This document shows positions 1 through 9,643 of a stretch of 64,000 nucleotides of DNA, one piece after another; position 1 is the stretch's first letter; each line of letters begins with the position of its first letter. Origin of the DNA: Singulisphaera sp. GP187 (lineage in GTDB: Bacteria > Planctomycetota > Planctomycetia > Isosphaerales > Isosphaeraceae); contig NZ_FSRB01000001.1 of the NCBI RefSeq assembly GCF_900129635.1, positions 3,883,501-3,947,500 of the forward strand, given 5' to 3'. The translations under genes were made by a program, and so were the position numbers. The notes beneath the pieces are model-generated. The model had not been told where the DNA came from, ran no database searches, and saw only the letters and a program-made list of their open reading frames with translations.

Positions 1-548
1 AGCAGCCAGGAGCCCATGCTCGGCCGCCCCTTGATGATCGACCCACTGTTCATGAATGCATGAGCCGGGTCGTGGTTGATCTGCTCCGTCTGCATCGATC
101 GGACAATGCAAATGTCGTCGGCAACACGGGCAATGTTCGGGAAGAGGTCCGAGACCTCCTGACCGGATTGACCATACTTGCGGAAGTCGACAAACGACCC
201 GCGTGCGGTGAGCGCGGCATTCTGCAACTGCGCGAGTTGCTGGCCCTTGGTAAACGACTCGGGGAACGGCTTGCCGTCGAGCCGCTTCAACTCAGGCTTA
301 TAGTCAAAGGACTCAAACTGGGATGGCCCCCCGGCCATGCACAAGTGAATCACCCGCTTCGCTTTCACCGGCAGGTGCGGCGGACGAACCACCCCCTGCC
401 AGCGCCCCGCGGAATTCGCCGCGGGCGCCGCGTGCAGTTGCGGCTCGAGCAAGCTCGAGAGCGCCAACCCTCCCAAACCGTAGGCGGAACGACCGAGGAA
501 GGTCCGTCGCGACAAGCTCCGCTGACATGCGTTAATGTCGTGAGTCAT
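1..548 (-). CDS. DUF1501 family secreted protein, partial (3' end outside window)
   Basis: The reading frame opens at ATG 548 and stays open to the window edge, so only the first about 182 residues are present. The N-terminus carries a twin-arginine signal (SLSRRTFLGRSA) followed by a short hydrophobic stretch, implying Tat export. Downstream motifs KAKRVIHLCMAGGPSQFESFD and IVRSMQTEQINHDPAHAF-like sequence are typical of DUF1501 proteins, which have an alkaline-phosphatase/sulfatase-like fold. They nearly always sit next to a DUF1549/DUF1553 cytochrome gene, here the one ending at 951 on the same strand. The intact paralogue at 8103-9560 shows the same order. The 402-bp gap to the upstream gene is filled with palindromic repeats, so coupling may be weaker than in the second pair. 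The biochemical role of this family is unknown. Confidence 0.85.
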   Translation of the reverse strand, partial: MTHDINACQRSLSRRTFLGRSAYGLGGLALSSLLEPQLHAAPAANSAGRWQGVVRPPHLPVKAKRVIHLCMAGGPSQFESFDYKPELKRLDGKPFPESFTKGQQLAQLQNAALTARGSFVDFRKYGQSGQEVSDLFPNIARVADDICIVRSMQTEQINHDPAHAFMNSGSIIKGRPSMGSWL

Positions 549-950
549 GGTCTTTAGCACCTATCTCACTGGACCGATTCCTACAGCGGTTTACCGACGC
601 GATACGCACGCTCTCGCCGGTCTTAGCCCCAACGGGGCGGCCCAAGGAAGCCCGGGGCAACGCCCCGGGAAATCGTCATATCCAACTTCACAAGCCCTGC
701 AAGGGCGTCCTAATCCGAGCGATAACCTGGTGACGCCGGTCGTGCTGGCATGCCCCATTAGGTCGCCCTTTCAGGGCTCTCAAACACGAACATATTGATT
801 CCCCAGGGCGTTGCCCTGGGCTTCCTTGGACCGCCCCGTTGGGGCTAAATTCAAACAAATGACAAGTAGACTCTCGCCGGTTTAGCCCCGAAAGGGCGGC
901 CAAAGGTAGCCCAGGGCAGCGTCTAACCAATCAACATATCCCCACCCACA
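549..950. repeat. Palindromic intergenic repeat array, two direct and one inverted unit
   Basis: Unit A runs at 611-671 (starts CTCTCGCCGG, then TAGCCCCAACGGGGCGG and CCCGGGGCAACGCCCCGGG). A diverged direct copy lies at 871-921 and an inverted copy at 799-849. Between them a second pair of inverted blocks (about 696-715 and 757-778, AGCCCTGCAAGGGCG against CGCCCTTTCAGGGCT) makes 611-849 one large imperfect palindrome. No gene is supported here: peptides read from it are translations of the repeat. A relic of the same family is at about 22060-22146. Confidence 0.8.
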
Positions 951-3900
951 TTAATACCGCGTAATGGTCTCATTGAGGTTGAGGACAACCCGGCAGACGC
1001 TCGTCCAGGCCGCGGCTTCGCGCTCGTTGAGGCCCGGCGGCACTGGGGCCAGGCCGACATGAAGCAGTTTCTTGGCGTCGTCGGGCCGACTGGCGTAGAG
1101 GCTGCGCTGCGAGTTCAGGAAGGTCAAGAGCGAGCGCGTCTCCCCAGCGCGGGCCGGCCGCGCCAGGACTTTGCGAAAGAGACGGTCCATCCGTTGGTCG
1201 TCCGACTCCTCCTTTGCCGTCACGAGCGACACGGCCAGAACACGGGCCGCCTCCACAAACGTCGGGTCGTTGAGTAGCGTCAAGGCCTGCTGCGGCGTGT
1301 TGGCGAGCGGCCGGGAGGCGGTGCATTCCTCGCGTGAGGGAGCGTCGAAGTTGGCCAGCATCGGGTGCATGAAGGTGCGCTGCCAGTGGGTGTAAACGCC
1401 GCGGCGATACTGCCTCAGATCGTCGTCGGCCCTGTACACCCGGTCGGGAAACTGCAGGTTGGCATAGTACCCCTCGGGTTGATAGGGGTGAGCGCTCGGG
1501 CCGCCGATCTCGAGGTTGAGGAGCCCGGCGACGGCCAGGGCGTTATCGCGGACGAACTCGGCCTCGAGCCGGCGCGGGGAATGCCAGGCAAGCAGGCGGT
1601 TGTCCGGGTCGATCTCGGCCAGGTCGGGCCGGAGTCGCGAATCTTGCTGGTAAGTTGCCGACATCACCATCAGTTTCACAACGTGCTTGACGTCCCAGCC
1701 ACTCTCGCGAAATTCGACGGCCAGCCAGTCGAGCAATTCGGGATGGACGGGCCATTCGCCCTGCGCTCCCACATCTTCCATGACACTGCTGATGCCGATG
1801 CCGAAGAATTGCTTCCAGAGGCGGTTGACGAAAACGCGGGCCGTCAGCGGATTCTCCGGAGCGGTGAGCCAGCGGGCGAGGTCGAGCCGCGTGAGCCGGC
1901 GGCCTTCGGGATTCGCGGGTTGTGGGAGGAAGCCGGGGACGCTCGGCACGACGATCGCGCCGCTCTCGTCCTGCCAGTTGCCGCGTCCCAGCACGCGCAT
2001 CGGCCTCGGCTTTTGAGCCTCGGTGATCATGCTGAAGGCACGGCCGCCACGGCATTCCTCGACGTCCTGCCTGAGCCCGTTGACCTCGGCCAGGGCCGCG
2101 GAATCCCAGCCGGTGCCATCCAGGTAGGCAGCTTGCAACAGCGACGACTGCTCCGAAGTCCGCGCCTCGGGCGCCGTTCGAAGGGCGGCCGCCAGCAGCG
2201 TGCCGAGCCTTCGCTCCCTGGGGTCGTCGTACCCGAACGGCGAGACCGCAAGCCGAACACAGCCCGCGCCGTCGCTCTTGACGGTGACGATCAGCTCGTC
2301 CCCTTCGGCCAGTCGGATCGGCTGGGTGAGCCGCCAGACGGAGGTTTGCGGAGACTTGCGATCCCGAGTCGAGGTCTTCCAGGCCGCCTTCACCCCGAGC
2401 AACGCAGCGCCGTTGGCGTAACGCTCATCCTTGTGATCGGCGTCGGCATACGCGAACGTCAGCCCGGTCTCTTTTCCGGTCTTGGCCGACTTGACCTTCG
2501 CCGTAAGTTGGATGGTCGTGGTTTCCGCACCGCCCCGCACGATCGATCCGCCGTAGCTTGCGTGCGGGAGCACTTCCAGGCGAATCGAGGCCAACCAACC
2601 GGGTCCTGGCTTCAATCGAAAACCAAAGTCATCTTTGACTTTCTTATTCGTTTTCGCCTTTTCCTTCGCTGAGCCACTCAGGAGGAAGCTCCCATCCGCC
2701 TGGGCCACGGCCTCGTCGCTGTCGTCCGCGATCGCCGGAGCCACCGCCCAGGTTGCCGGCCACTTCGCGAGGAACTGAAGGCTCGCGTTCCGCCAGGCCT
2801 CGAATGCCTGCTGCGCGTCGGCAGTGGACGCCAACTTTTCGGCGGACCGCGTCACCACTTGCTCGATCCGCTGCTCGAGCCGTTCACGCCGCCGCACCAG
2901 GTACGAGCTTTCCACCTCGATCTCAGGGGGGAACGGATAGTCGTTGGTCCAGCCCTTGAGTTCGGGGTTCGGGGTGTAGCCGTAGTCGGAGTAGACACCC
3001 CATTGCTTCACATCCGCGAAGAAAGCGCTCAGGCTATAGAAGTCTTTGGTCGTGAATGGATCAAACTTATGATCATGACACTCCGCGCATCCCAGAGTCG
3101 AGCCGAGCCAGGTAATCGCCACCGTGCGCACCCGATCGGCGGCATATTTGGCCAGGTACTCGTTGGGCTGGGCGCCCCCCTCGCGGGTCATCATGTTCAA
3201 GCGATTGAAACCGGTGGCGACAAGCTGCCGGGGAGTCGGGCTGGGGAGCAGGTCACCGGCCAGTTGCTCGACGGTGAACTGGTCGAACGGCAGGTTGCGA
3301 TTGAACGCGTCGACCACGTAATCCCGATACGGAAAGATCCGCTGATTCTGATCGCCATGATAGCCGACCGTGTCGGTAAACCGCACCAGGTCGAGCCAGG
3401 GGACGGCCATCCGCTCGCCATAGTGCGGGGAGTCGAGCAGGCGATCGACTTGCCGTTCGTAGGCTTTCGGGTCGTCATCAGAGACGTAGGCCTGGACCTC
3501 GGCTGGCGTGGGGGGCAAGCCGGTGAGGTCGAGACTGAGACGCCTCAGCAAAGTGCGCCGATCGGCCTCGAGCGACGGATTGATCCCCTTCGACTCCAGC
3601 GTACGAAGGATAAACGCATCGATCGGGCCACGAACCGAGCCCGCTTGCTTGACGGCCGGGACCTCGGGGCGTTGGGGGATGACATAAGCCCAGTGCGGTT
3701 GATACTCGGCCCCGTCCTCAACCCATCGTCTGAGCAAGTCTTTCTGTGCGGTGGTGAGCGTCTTGTGCGACTGAGGCGGGGGCATCACCTCGTCTGGTGC
3801 TGTGCTGAAGACTCGAGAAATGACCTCGCTCTCCTCGGGCTTCCCGGGAACGAACGCCTCTTTCTCCAGCGCCGCCTCGCGGAGATCGAGGCGGAGGTCG

Positions 3901-4115
3901 GCCTTGCGATGGCTCTTGTCAGGCCCATGGCACGCGAAGCAGTTCTCGGAGAGGATCGACCGGATCTCGCGATTGAATTCGATCGGCCGCCGCTTGGCTT
4001 GGGCTGACGCACCGGGGGCGGCCCCCATCCCGAGTAAGAGCGGCCAGAGGAGTGCGGCGGCAACGGCCCGATTCCTGGTATGACCCGAGTTCTCGGCCCC
4101 GATTCGACGGCTCAT
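951..4115 (-). CDS. PSCyt1-DUF1549-DUF1553 exported cytochrome protein
   Basis: This is a planctomycete multi-domain protein of about 1054 residues. ATG 4115 was chosen because GAGGG lies 6 bases upstream; the frame stays open to a TTG at 4142. A signal peptide occupies residues 15-40. A cytochrome c-like motif CFACH at 59-63 belongs to the PSCyt1 domain. DUF1549 follows (about 160-365) and contains a second heme-type motif CAECHDHK near 343. DUF1553 fills the last third (about 720-1010). The protein should be periplasmic. The family is known from domain co-occurrence with DUF1501 and is suspected to act in polysaccharide or other polymer breakdown, but no reaction is established. It heads an operon-like pair with the partial DUF1501 gene at the window edge. 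Confidence 0.9.
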   Translation of the reverse strand: MSRRIGAENSGHTRNRAVAAALLWPLLLGMGAAPGASAQAKRRPIEFNREIRSILSENCFACHGPDKSHRKADLRLDLREAALEKEAFVPGKPEESEVISRVFSTAPDEVMPPPQSHKTLTTAQKDLLRRWVEDGAEYQPHWAYVIPQRPEVPAVKQAGSVRGPIDAFILRTLESKGINPSLEADRRTLLRRLSLDLTGLPPTPAEVQAYVSDDDPKAYERQVDRLLDSPHYGERMAVPWLDLVRFTDTVGYHGDQNQRIFPYRDYVVDAFNRNLPFDQFTVEQLAGDLLPSPTPRQLVATGFNRLNMMTREGGAQPNEYLAKYAADRVRTVAITWLGSTLGCAECHDHKFDPFTTKDFYSLSAFFADVKQWGVYSDYGYTPNPELKGWTNDYPFPPEIEVESSYLVRRRERLEQRIEQVVTRSAEKLASTADAQQAFEAWRNASLQFLAKWPATWAVAPAIADDSDEAVAQADGSFLLSGSAKEKAKTNKKVKDDFGFRLKPGPGWLASIRLEVLPHASYGGSIVRGGAETTTIQLTAKVKSAKTGKETGLTFAYADADHKDERYANGAALLGVKAAWKTSTRDRKSPQTSVWRLTQPIRLAEGDELIVTVKSDGAGCVRLAVSPFGYDDPRERRLGTLLAAALRTAPEARTSEQSSLLQAAYLDGTGWDSAALAEVNGLRQDVEECRGGRAFSMITEAQKPRPMRVLGRGNWQDESGAIVVPSVPGFLPQPANPEGRRLTRLDLARWLTAPENPLTARVFVNRLWKQFFGIGISSVMEDVGAQGEWPVHPELLDWLAVEFRESGWDVKHVVKLMVMSATYQQDSRLRPDLAEIDPDNRLLAWHSPRRLEAEFVRDNALAVAGLLNLEIGGPSAHPYQPEGYYANLQFPDRVYRADDDLRQYRRGVYTHWQRTFMHPMLANFDAPSREECTASRPLANTPQQALTLLNDPTFVEAARVLAVSLVTAKEESDDQRMDRLFRKVLARPARAGETRSLLTFLNSQRSLYASRPDDAKKLLHVGLAPVPPGLNEREAAAWTSVCRVVLNLNETITRY

Positions 4116-4757
4116 GAGCGGCCCTCGTGAATTCATTCTCAAGCGGAGAGACTGGCTGGGTTGCTGACCTCGTCCCGTCCCACTTCTTTACTCAGGCCAA
4201 ACCGAGACCTGGCCCCGCACAGTGAAAAAGAAGGACGAAGTGTCGCTGGTCTTGAGTGTACGACACGGCGCGGAAGGTAAGAAACAAGGATCTTGAGCCG
4301 ATCCTCGCGAACCCCACATCCGTATCGGTGGGCAGGCATCAGGTTCCGGACGTCACTCGACTCAATGAAACGGAACAGGCCCCTCGATTCCAGCGCGCAC
4401 CCGCGACCTCGAAACGAACCCGTCCCTCTTAAATCGTAGCGAAACCAGCGATCCAACGCAACCAGATTCTGCAGAACACCCCCACGATTCTATAGAATCG
4501 ACAGCAATTGGCAACCGAATTCACTCAAATGGATCAAACTAACCAAGAGAAAACAAAGAATTTTAACCACGAATCAAACGAATGACACGAATCACTCAAA
4601 AAACAATCGTTAATTGCAATTGTTTTTTAAATTTAAATTCATTCGTGTCATTCGTGTGATTCGTGGTTAAGATCCGCGTCTTTTTGGCACAAAGAATCGC
4701 GATGGTGGGCACAGCCCACCACCGAATCGGCCTTGGAGAGGCAGAGAGCGGGCCCGC
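4116..4757. other. Intergenic region, no gene; holds an AT-rich palindrome
   Basis: This 640-bp gap separates two minus-strand genes. No reading frame looks coding. The only clear structure is the palindrome at 4563-4670, listed separately. The sequence around 4480-4640 is markedly AT-richer than the genes and could hold the promoter of the gene starting at 4115, but no convincing -35/-10 pair was identified. Confidence 0.6.
4563..4670. repeat. Long imperfect palindrome, 30-bp arms
   Basis: The arm at 4563-4592 (starts TTAACCACGAATC) is the reverse complement of 4641-4670 with a single mismatch. Inside, AAAAAACAAT and ATTGTTTTTT form a second, nested stem. Arms built from AACCACGAAT and GACACGAAT words are, as I recall, a widely dispersed repeat type in bacterial intergenic DNA. 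It may extrude as a cruciform or fold in RNA as a bidirectional 3' structure. Confidence 0.8.
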
Positions 4758-7700
4758 TTACTTCCGGAACATCGGGTCGTTGGCCTCGCCGCGCGAGAGG
4801 AGATAGGCCAGCAGGTCGAGCACCTCGTTGGGGCTGAGCGTGTCGAGCAGTTTGTCGGGCATCAGCGAAGCCTTCGAGGGGGCCTGTTCCTCCACGTCGG
4901 CTTTGGGAATCTCAACGACCTTGGTCGGATCTTCGGGGTCGACGACCATCGTGTACGACTTGTCCGACTCGCTGACGATCCGGCCCGTGTGAACCTTGCC
5001 CGCGTTGGTGGCAATCACCGTGGCGCGATACTGGTCCGAAATCACCTTGCTCGGCTCGACGATCGCCTCGGTCAGGTCCTTGAGACTGAATCGGCCGGCG
5101 GCCTGGGTCAGGTCAGGGCCGGTGGCGCCCCCTTCGCCGCCGAACCGGTGGCAGAGGACGCAGCGGGCCGCGGAAAACATCTTCTGCCCTTGCGCGAAGT
5201 TACGGCCGGAGAGGCGGGCCGGGCTCAACCCGAGCACCGCGTTGAGGTCCCAATGCTGGCCGGGGCCCTTGGGCTTGGGAAGCTCCTTGAGGCGGAACGG
5301 CTTGCGGGCCCCCGCGGCTTCCACGGCCAGACGCTCGGACTCGGACGCGTTCTCGAATGCGTCCTTATCAATATTATTGATGAACCCCTGATAGCTCGCG
5401 CCTCCGCTCCACTTGCGCGCGGTCTCGAGCCACTGGAAGTAGAACTTCCGCTCGTCGAGCGTCCATCCTTCACGCAGATTCCGGAGCGCAAACGCATAGT
5501 GAATCTTTTGCGCATCGGGCCGATTGGCCTGCATCCGCGCGATCGTTCCGCCGTAGCCGGGGTTGCGTGCGAGCAGGTCGGCGGACTCGGTCGTCTCCGC
5601 TCCCCGCTCTTGCTTCATCAGGGCAATCAACTTGGCGGCAATCGTCGGCGACTTGAGGTAGACGAGCATGTTGGCCAGCTCGCGGTTCAGCAGCTCGGAC
5701 TTGCCCGGGAAGACGCTGTCGAACTGTTTCGCCAATCGGGAGGCCAACTCGGGACTGGGCTCACCCATTCGGATGAAGACCAGGGACCAGGTCCGTAGCA
5801 GGTCGAGCTGCTTCGCCTCGTCGAGCGCATTGAAATTGAGCCGAGCGAGCGCCTTGATCAGATCGGGCTGGTGCGCCTTGTCGCCCTTGCGAGCCAGACC
5901 GACAATTCCCGTCATCAACGCTTCGGGCGACCGCTCGGCCAGCACCTGCTTCTGCCAGAGCGTCACGTCTTGATGTTCCAGCGCGATCCGCGCGGCGAAC
6001 CGGATGAAGCGATCGGCATGTCCGAGATAAGGGAGGATGTACGCCACGGCCTTGGCCGGTTCGGCCGCGCGGTGGTGGTACTGCTCGAGGCTCCGCCTCA
6101 GGGTCCGCAACTCCGCGAACCGAGGGTCGGGGGCGTCGGACCGGTTGGTCGGCTCGTTGCCGACGTACGAGACGCGGAAGAGTTCCGACTGGGTCCCGCG
6201 CCCGCCGACCGTGAAGTAAAAGGCGCCGTCGGGTCCGATCGTCGCGTCGGTCAGCGGCAGTGGGGTGCGGGAGACGAATTCCTCCGACTTGGCCTGGTAG
6301 CTCGCACCGTCTGGCTCGAGGTGAAGCGCCCGGATCGTGCCGAAGGTCCAGTCGAGGATGTAGAGCGCCTTCTGGTACTTGGCCGGGAACTTGGCGCCGT
6401 AGCCAAACGTGACGCCGACCGGCGAGCCGGGGCCGATGTTGATCATGGGAGGGAGGCTGTCGAGGTAGCTCACCGGCCACTTGCCGGTCCCGCTCCGCCA
6501 GCCGAATTCGCTGCCGTCGGTCGCGTGGACCACCCGGGTGGGGCGATACCAAGGCATGCCGATATCCCACTCCATGTCCGAGTCGTAGGCGAAGAGTTCC
6601 CCTTCCTGGTTGAGGTCGAAGTCATAGGCGTTGCGACAGCCGCTGCTGAGAATCTCGAAGCTCTTGCCGTCGGGGTCGGTCTTGGCGATGTACCCGCCCG
6701 GAGCGAGGATCCCCCGCGCGTGGCCGTTGGCGTCCCATTGACGAGGGAGCAAGTGATCCTCACTCCAGTCGTGAGGCACGCCCCCTTCGTGGACGTTCGC
6801 GGGGAGCTTGGTATGGTTGCCGCAGACGATCAGGATCGACTTGCCGTCGTGCGAGAGCCGCAAGCCGTGCGGCCCGTGCTCCCCCGCGCCCAGGATCTCG
6901 GCCAGCTTCACCACCTGGTCGAACTGGTCGTCGCTGTCCGTGTCCCGGGCCCGATAGAGGCCGCTCTTCGGCCCGTCGTTGACCGAGAGATAAAGGCTAT
7001 CGAACGCGTAGAGGAGGCCGTGCGCTCCACTGATCTTGACGTCGAGCCGCTCGACCCTCGTGGGCTGATCGCTGCCGATGGGAGCAGGAGTGATCCGGCA
7101 GAGTCCCTTGTCTCCCTGGTCGCTGGTGATGAGCCGTCCCTTGTTGTCGACGGTGATCGAAACCCACGAGCCCAGCGTATCGCGCGGGACCGTGAAGAGC
7201 CGCTCGGCCTGGAACCCGGGCAAGAGCTCAAACACGTCGCGGGTCGTCGACGCGAGGCCGGACGGCTTGGAGAAGACGTCATTCCAAGGGCCCACGCCCA
7301 TCGTTCCATGGGTCTGGACCGCCTCCCCGGTCTTGGCGCTGCGGCGGTCGGCCGCGGTCCAGCTCGCGTCGGAGACGACGTAGCGCGTGCTTCCATCGGG
7401 CATGGTCAGGGCAAGCTTGAACACAAACCCGGCCGACCCGCCTTCGTTGTCGACCTGAGCGACGATCTCGTTCAGGCCCGGGCGCAGCAGGTCGTGAACT
7501 TCCAGCTCGACCGGCGTCTCCCATTCCCCACTCTGGGCGAGCTTTTTCCCGTTGAGGAAGAGCACCATGCTGTTGTCGCAAGTCGCTTTGAGCCAGGCTG
7601 TTTTCGCATCGCCGGCGAACTCCTTCCGCAGGAAATAGCGGGAGTCGGCTTTCGCCCCCCAGATCCAGGTCGGCGCCGGGCCTTGCTTCAGCTTGTCCGG

Positions 7701-7892
7701 CGCCGGGTTCAGCTTGGGCGCTTCCTTGGCCTGGCCCCGGACCTGGGACGGAGCGACCTCAGGCTTCTGGGTGAATTCACGGTCCGACTTGTCGGCCCCC
7801 CGGGATGGCGATCCGTGGGCGGCAAAGCCGGCGACCATCATGAAGACCAGGGACGATACGCCCCGTGAACATCGCTGTGGGAAGAAAGGCAC
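4758..7892 (-). CDS. PVC-type heme-binding protein (propeller dehydrogenase plus cytochrome c domain)
   Basis: The protein has about 1044 residues. GTG 7892 is preferred because GGAGA lies 7 bases upstream and it leaves a clean signal peptide; the frame is open to a TTG at 7913. After the signal comes a region resembling a carbohydrate-binding or galactose-binding-like fold (about 55-190). A membrane-bound-dehydrogenase-type beta-propeller starts near FELLPGFQAERLF (about 215-560). A helical HEAT-like region follows, then a C-terminal heme-binding domain with CVLCHRFGG at 911-915 and GATGPDLT. Planctomycetes carry many such proteins, thought to be periplasmic oxidoreductases of unknown substrate. 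It lies between the two DUF1549/DUF1553 units on the same strand. Confidence 0.88.
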   Translation of the reverse strand: MPFFPQRCSRGVSSLVFMMVAGFAAHGSPSRGADKSDREFTQKPEVAPSQVRGQAKEAPKLNPAPDKLKQGPAPTWIWGAKADSRYFLRKEFAGDAKTAWLKATCDNSMVLFLNGKKLAQSGEWETPVELEVHDLLRPGLNEIVAQVDNEGGSAGFVFKLALTMPDGSTRYVVSDASWTAADRRSAKTGEAVQTHGTMGVGPWNDVFSKPSGLASTTRDVFELLPGFQAERLFTVPRDTLGSWVSITVDNKGRLITSDQGDKGLCRITPAPIGSDQPTRVERLDVKISGAHGLLYAFDSLYLSVNDGPKSGLYRARDTDSDDQFDQVVKLAEILGAGEHGPHGLRLSHDGKSILIVCGNHTKLPANVHEGGVPHDWSEDHLLPRQWDANGHARGILAPGGYIAKTDPDGKSFEILSSGCRNAYDFDLNQEGELFAYDSDMEWDIGMPWYRPTRVVHATDGSEFGWRSGTGKWPVSYLDSLPPMINIGPGSPVGVTFGYGAKFPAKYQKALYILDWTFGTIRALHLEPDGASYQAKSEEFVSRTPLPLTDATIGPDGAFYFTVGGRGTQSELFRVSYVGNEPTNRSDAPDPRFAELRTLRRSLEQYHHRAAEPAKAVAYILPYLGHADRFIRFAARIALEHQDVTLWQKQVLAERSPEALMTGIVGLARKGDKAHQPDLIKALARLNFNALDEAKQLDLLRTWSLVFIRMGEPSPELASRLAKQFDSVFPGKSELLNRELANMLVYLKSPTIAAKLIALMKQERGAETTESADLLARNPGYGGTIARMQANRPDAQKIHYAFALRNLREGWTLDERKFYFQWLETARKWSGGASYQGFINNIDKDAFENASESERLAVEAAGARKPFRLKELPKPKGPGQHWDLNAVLGLSPARLSGRNFAQGQKMFSAARCVLCHRFGGEGGATGPDLTQAAGRFSLKDLTEAIVEPSKVISDQYRATVIATNAGKVHTGRIVSESDKSYTMVVDPEDPTKVVEIPKADVEEQAPSKASLMPDKLLDTLSPNEVLDLLAYLLSRGEANDPMFRK

Positions 7893-8102
7893 TCGATCTC
7901 TCCAATGAACCAAACGAGGTCGTGAAACACACCCTCATGCGTGCAAATACGATTCATCTACCAAGGGGTGGGGGGGAGGGATTGACTTGCCTCGGGTGCC
8001 ACAAGTTGGACTCAACCCGTGACACCCTGGGGAAGACCGCGACCATTGCCATTCAAGCACCGAACGCCAGGGCTCAACGGCACCAACAAGCAAGCAGACT
8101 CC

Positions 8103-9560
8103 TTACACCAGGACATCTTTGACCACATGCCCATGCACGTCGGTCAGCCGATAGTCACGTCCCTGGAAGCGATACGTCAGACGCTCATGGTCGAACCCGA
8201 GCAGGTGGAGGATCGTGGCCTGGAGGTCGTGGATATGAACCTTGTCGCGAGCGACGCTGAACCCAAGCTCGTCCGACTCGCCATACATGAACCCTGGCTT
8301 CACGCCGGCGCCGGCCATCATCATTGAGAAGCAGTCGGGGAAGTGGTCGCGCCCCAGCAGGGAGCTGGTGGCGGTGCGCCCCTCGCGGAACGGGGTCCGG
8401 CCAAACTCGCCGCCCCAGATGATCAGGGTCTCGTCCAGAAGGCCACGTGATTTCAGGTCATTGATCAAGGCCGCGACCGGCCGATCCATCGTGGCACACT
8501 TATTCGTGAGGCCGCCGACGATATCCTGGTCAGCGCTCGTGCCGTGGAAATCCCAGCCCCAGTCGAAGAGCTGGACGTACCGAACCCCCTGCTCGACCAG
8601 GCGACGGGCCAGCAGACAGTTGTTGGCAAAGCTCGACGCCCCCGGCTTGGCCCCGTACGCATCGAGCATCCATTGCGGTTCGCGACCAATGTCCATCACC
8701 TCAGGCACCGACGTCTGCATCCGAAACGCGAGCTCATATTGCGCGATCCGCGTGAGCGTCTCAGGATGCCCCAGCTCCTTCGCCTGGATCTCGTTGAGGT
8801 CTCGGAGCGCATCGAGACTCTCCCGCCGGAGCGTGCGATCCATCCCCGAGGGGTCGGAGGCATAGAGGACCGGATCCCCCTTCGAGCGGCACTGCACCCC
8901 CTGGAATACCGAGGGGAGAAAACCGCTGCCGAACGAGCTATTCCCGCCGTTAGGCTGAACTCCACTCGAGATCAAGACGACATATCCGGGGAGGTTCTCG
9001 TTCTCCGTCCCGAGCCCGTAGGTCGTCCAGGCTCCGAGCGAAGGGCGACCCGAGCGCGGGGAACCGGTATAGAGCAGCAACTCCGCGGGCGCATGGTTGA
9101 ACTGGTCGGTATTCATCGACCGGATCACGCAGACGTCGTCGGCCACCGTCTGGAGGTGCGGGATGGCGTCCGACATCCAGACTCCCCCGTCGCCGTACTG
9201 GGCAAATTTGCGTCGGGTCCCCAGCAATTTGGGCGTTCCCGAGGTGAACGCGAACATCTTCCCCTTCAAGAACGTGTCGGGGCAATCTTGCCCGTCCCGC
9301 TTGGCCAACTCAGGCTTGTAGTCGAACAGGTCGAGGTGCGGCGGCGACCCGGTCAGGTGGAGGTAGATCACCCGCTTCGCCTTGGGCGCGAAGTGCGGCA
9401 GCCGCGGAGCCAGGGGATCCACAACCTTGGATGCCACACTCGCCCCCGGCGCATCGCCGGCCAGCAGTGACGACAGCCCGATCGCGCCCAGGCCCACCTG
9501 GCTCTCCTTGAAGAAGTGCCGGCGCGTGATGTGCTGGAGTCGTTCGAGTCGAGGATCCAT
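8103..9560 (-). CDS. DUF1501 family secreted protein
   Basis: The product has 485 residues. ATG 9560 is preferred to a TTG at 9575 because GGGGGAA precedes it. A Tat-like signal (HITRRHFFKESQVGLGAIG) is followed by the family motifs KAKRVIYLHLTGSPPHLDLFD, VIRSMNTDQFNHAPAE and, near the C-terminus, WGGEFGRTP and GRDHFPDCFSMMMAG. The length is usual for the family. It starts 83 bp after the stop of the DUF1549/DUF1553 gene at 9644, so the two form a probable operon. Related to alkaline phosphatase/sulfatase superfamily proteins by fold; activity is not established. Confidence 0.9.
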   Translation of the reverse strand: MDPRLERLQHITRRHFFKESQVGLGAIGLSSLLAGDAPGASVASKVVDPLAPRLPHFAPKAKRVIYLHLTGSPPHLDLFDYKPELAKRDGQDCPDTFLKGKMFAFTSGTPKLLGTRRKFAQYGDGGVWMSDAIPHLQTVADDVCVIRSMNTDQFNHAPAELLLYTGSPRSGRPSLGAWTTYGLGTENENLPGYVVLISSGVQPNGGNSSFGSGFLPSVFQGVQCRSKGDPVLYASDPSGMDRTLRRESLDALRDLNEIQAKELGHPETLTRIAQYELAFRMQTSVPEVMDIGREPQWMLDAYGAKPGASSFANNCLLARRLVEQGVRYVQLFDWGWDFHGTSADQDIVGGLTNKCATMDRPVAALINDLKSRGLLDETLIIWGGEFGRTPFREGRTATSSLLGRDHFPDCFSMMMAGAGVKPGFMYGESDELGFSVARDKVHIHDLQATILHLLGFDHERLTYRFQGRDYRLTDVHGHVVKDVLV

Positions 9561-9643
9561 CAAACGTTCCCCCAAGGCGGCTCAGAGTGAGAATTGTCCT
9601 GGAACGCGAAACGACGAGAGCGGCGAGGAGCATCCCAATCCAT

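Noticed and set aside
611..921. CRISPR array
   Set aside because: Units are few, inverted relative to each other and irregularly spaced, with no spacers; the Cas4-like gene at 53-54 kb has no array or other cas genes near it.
547..930. Short open frames of about 80 codons on both strands in the repeat array
   Set aside because: Their peptides (SPNGAAQGSPGQRPG type) are translations of the palindromic repeat, read alike from both orientations.
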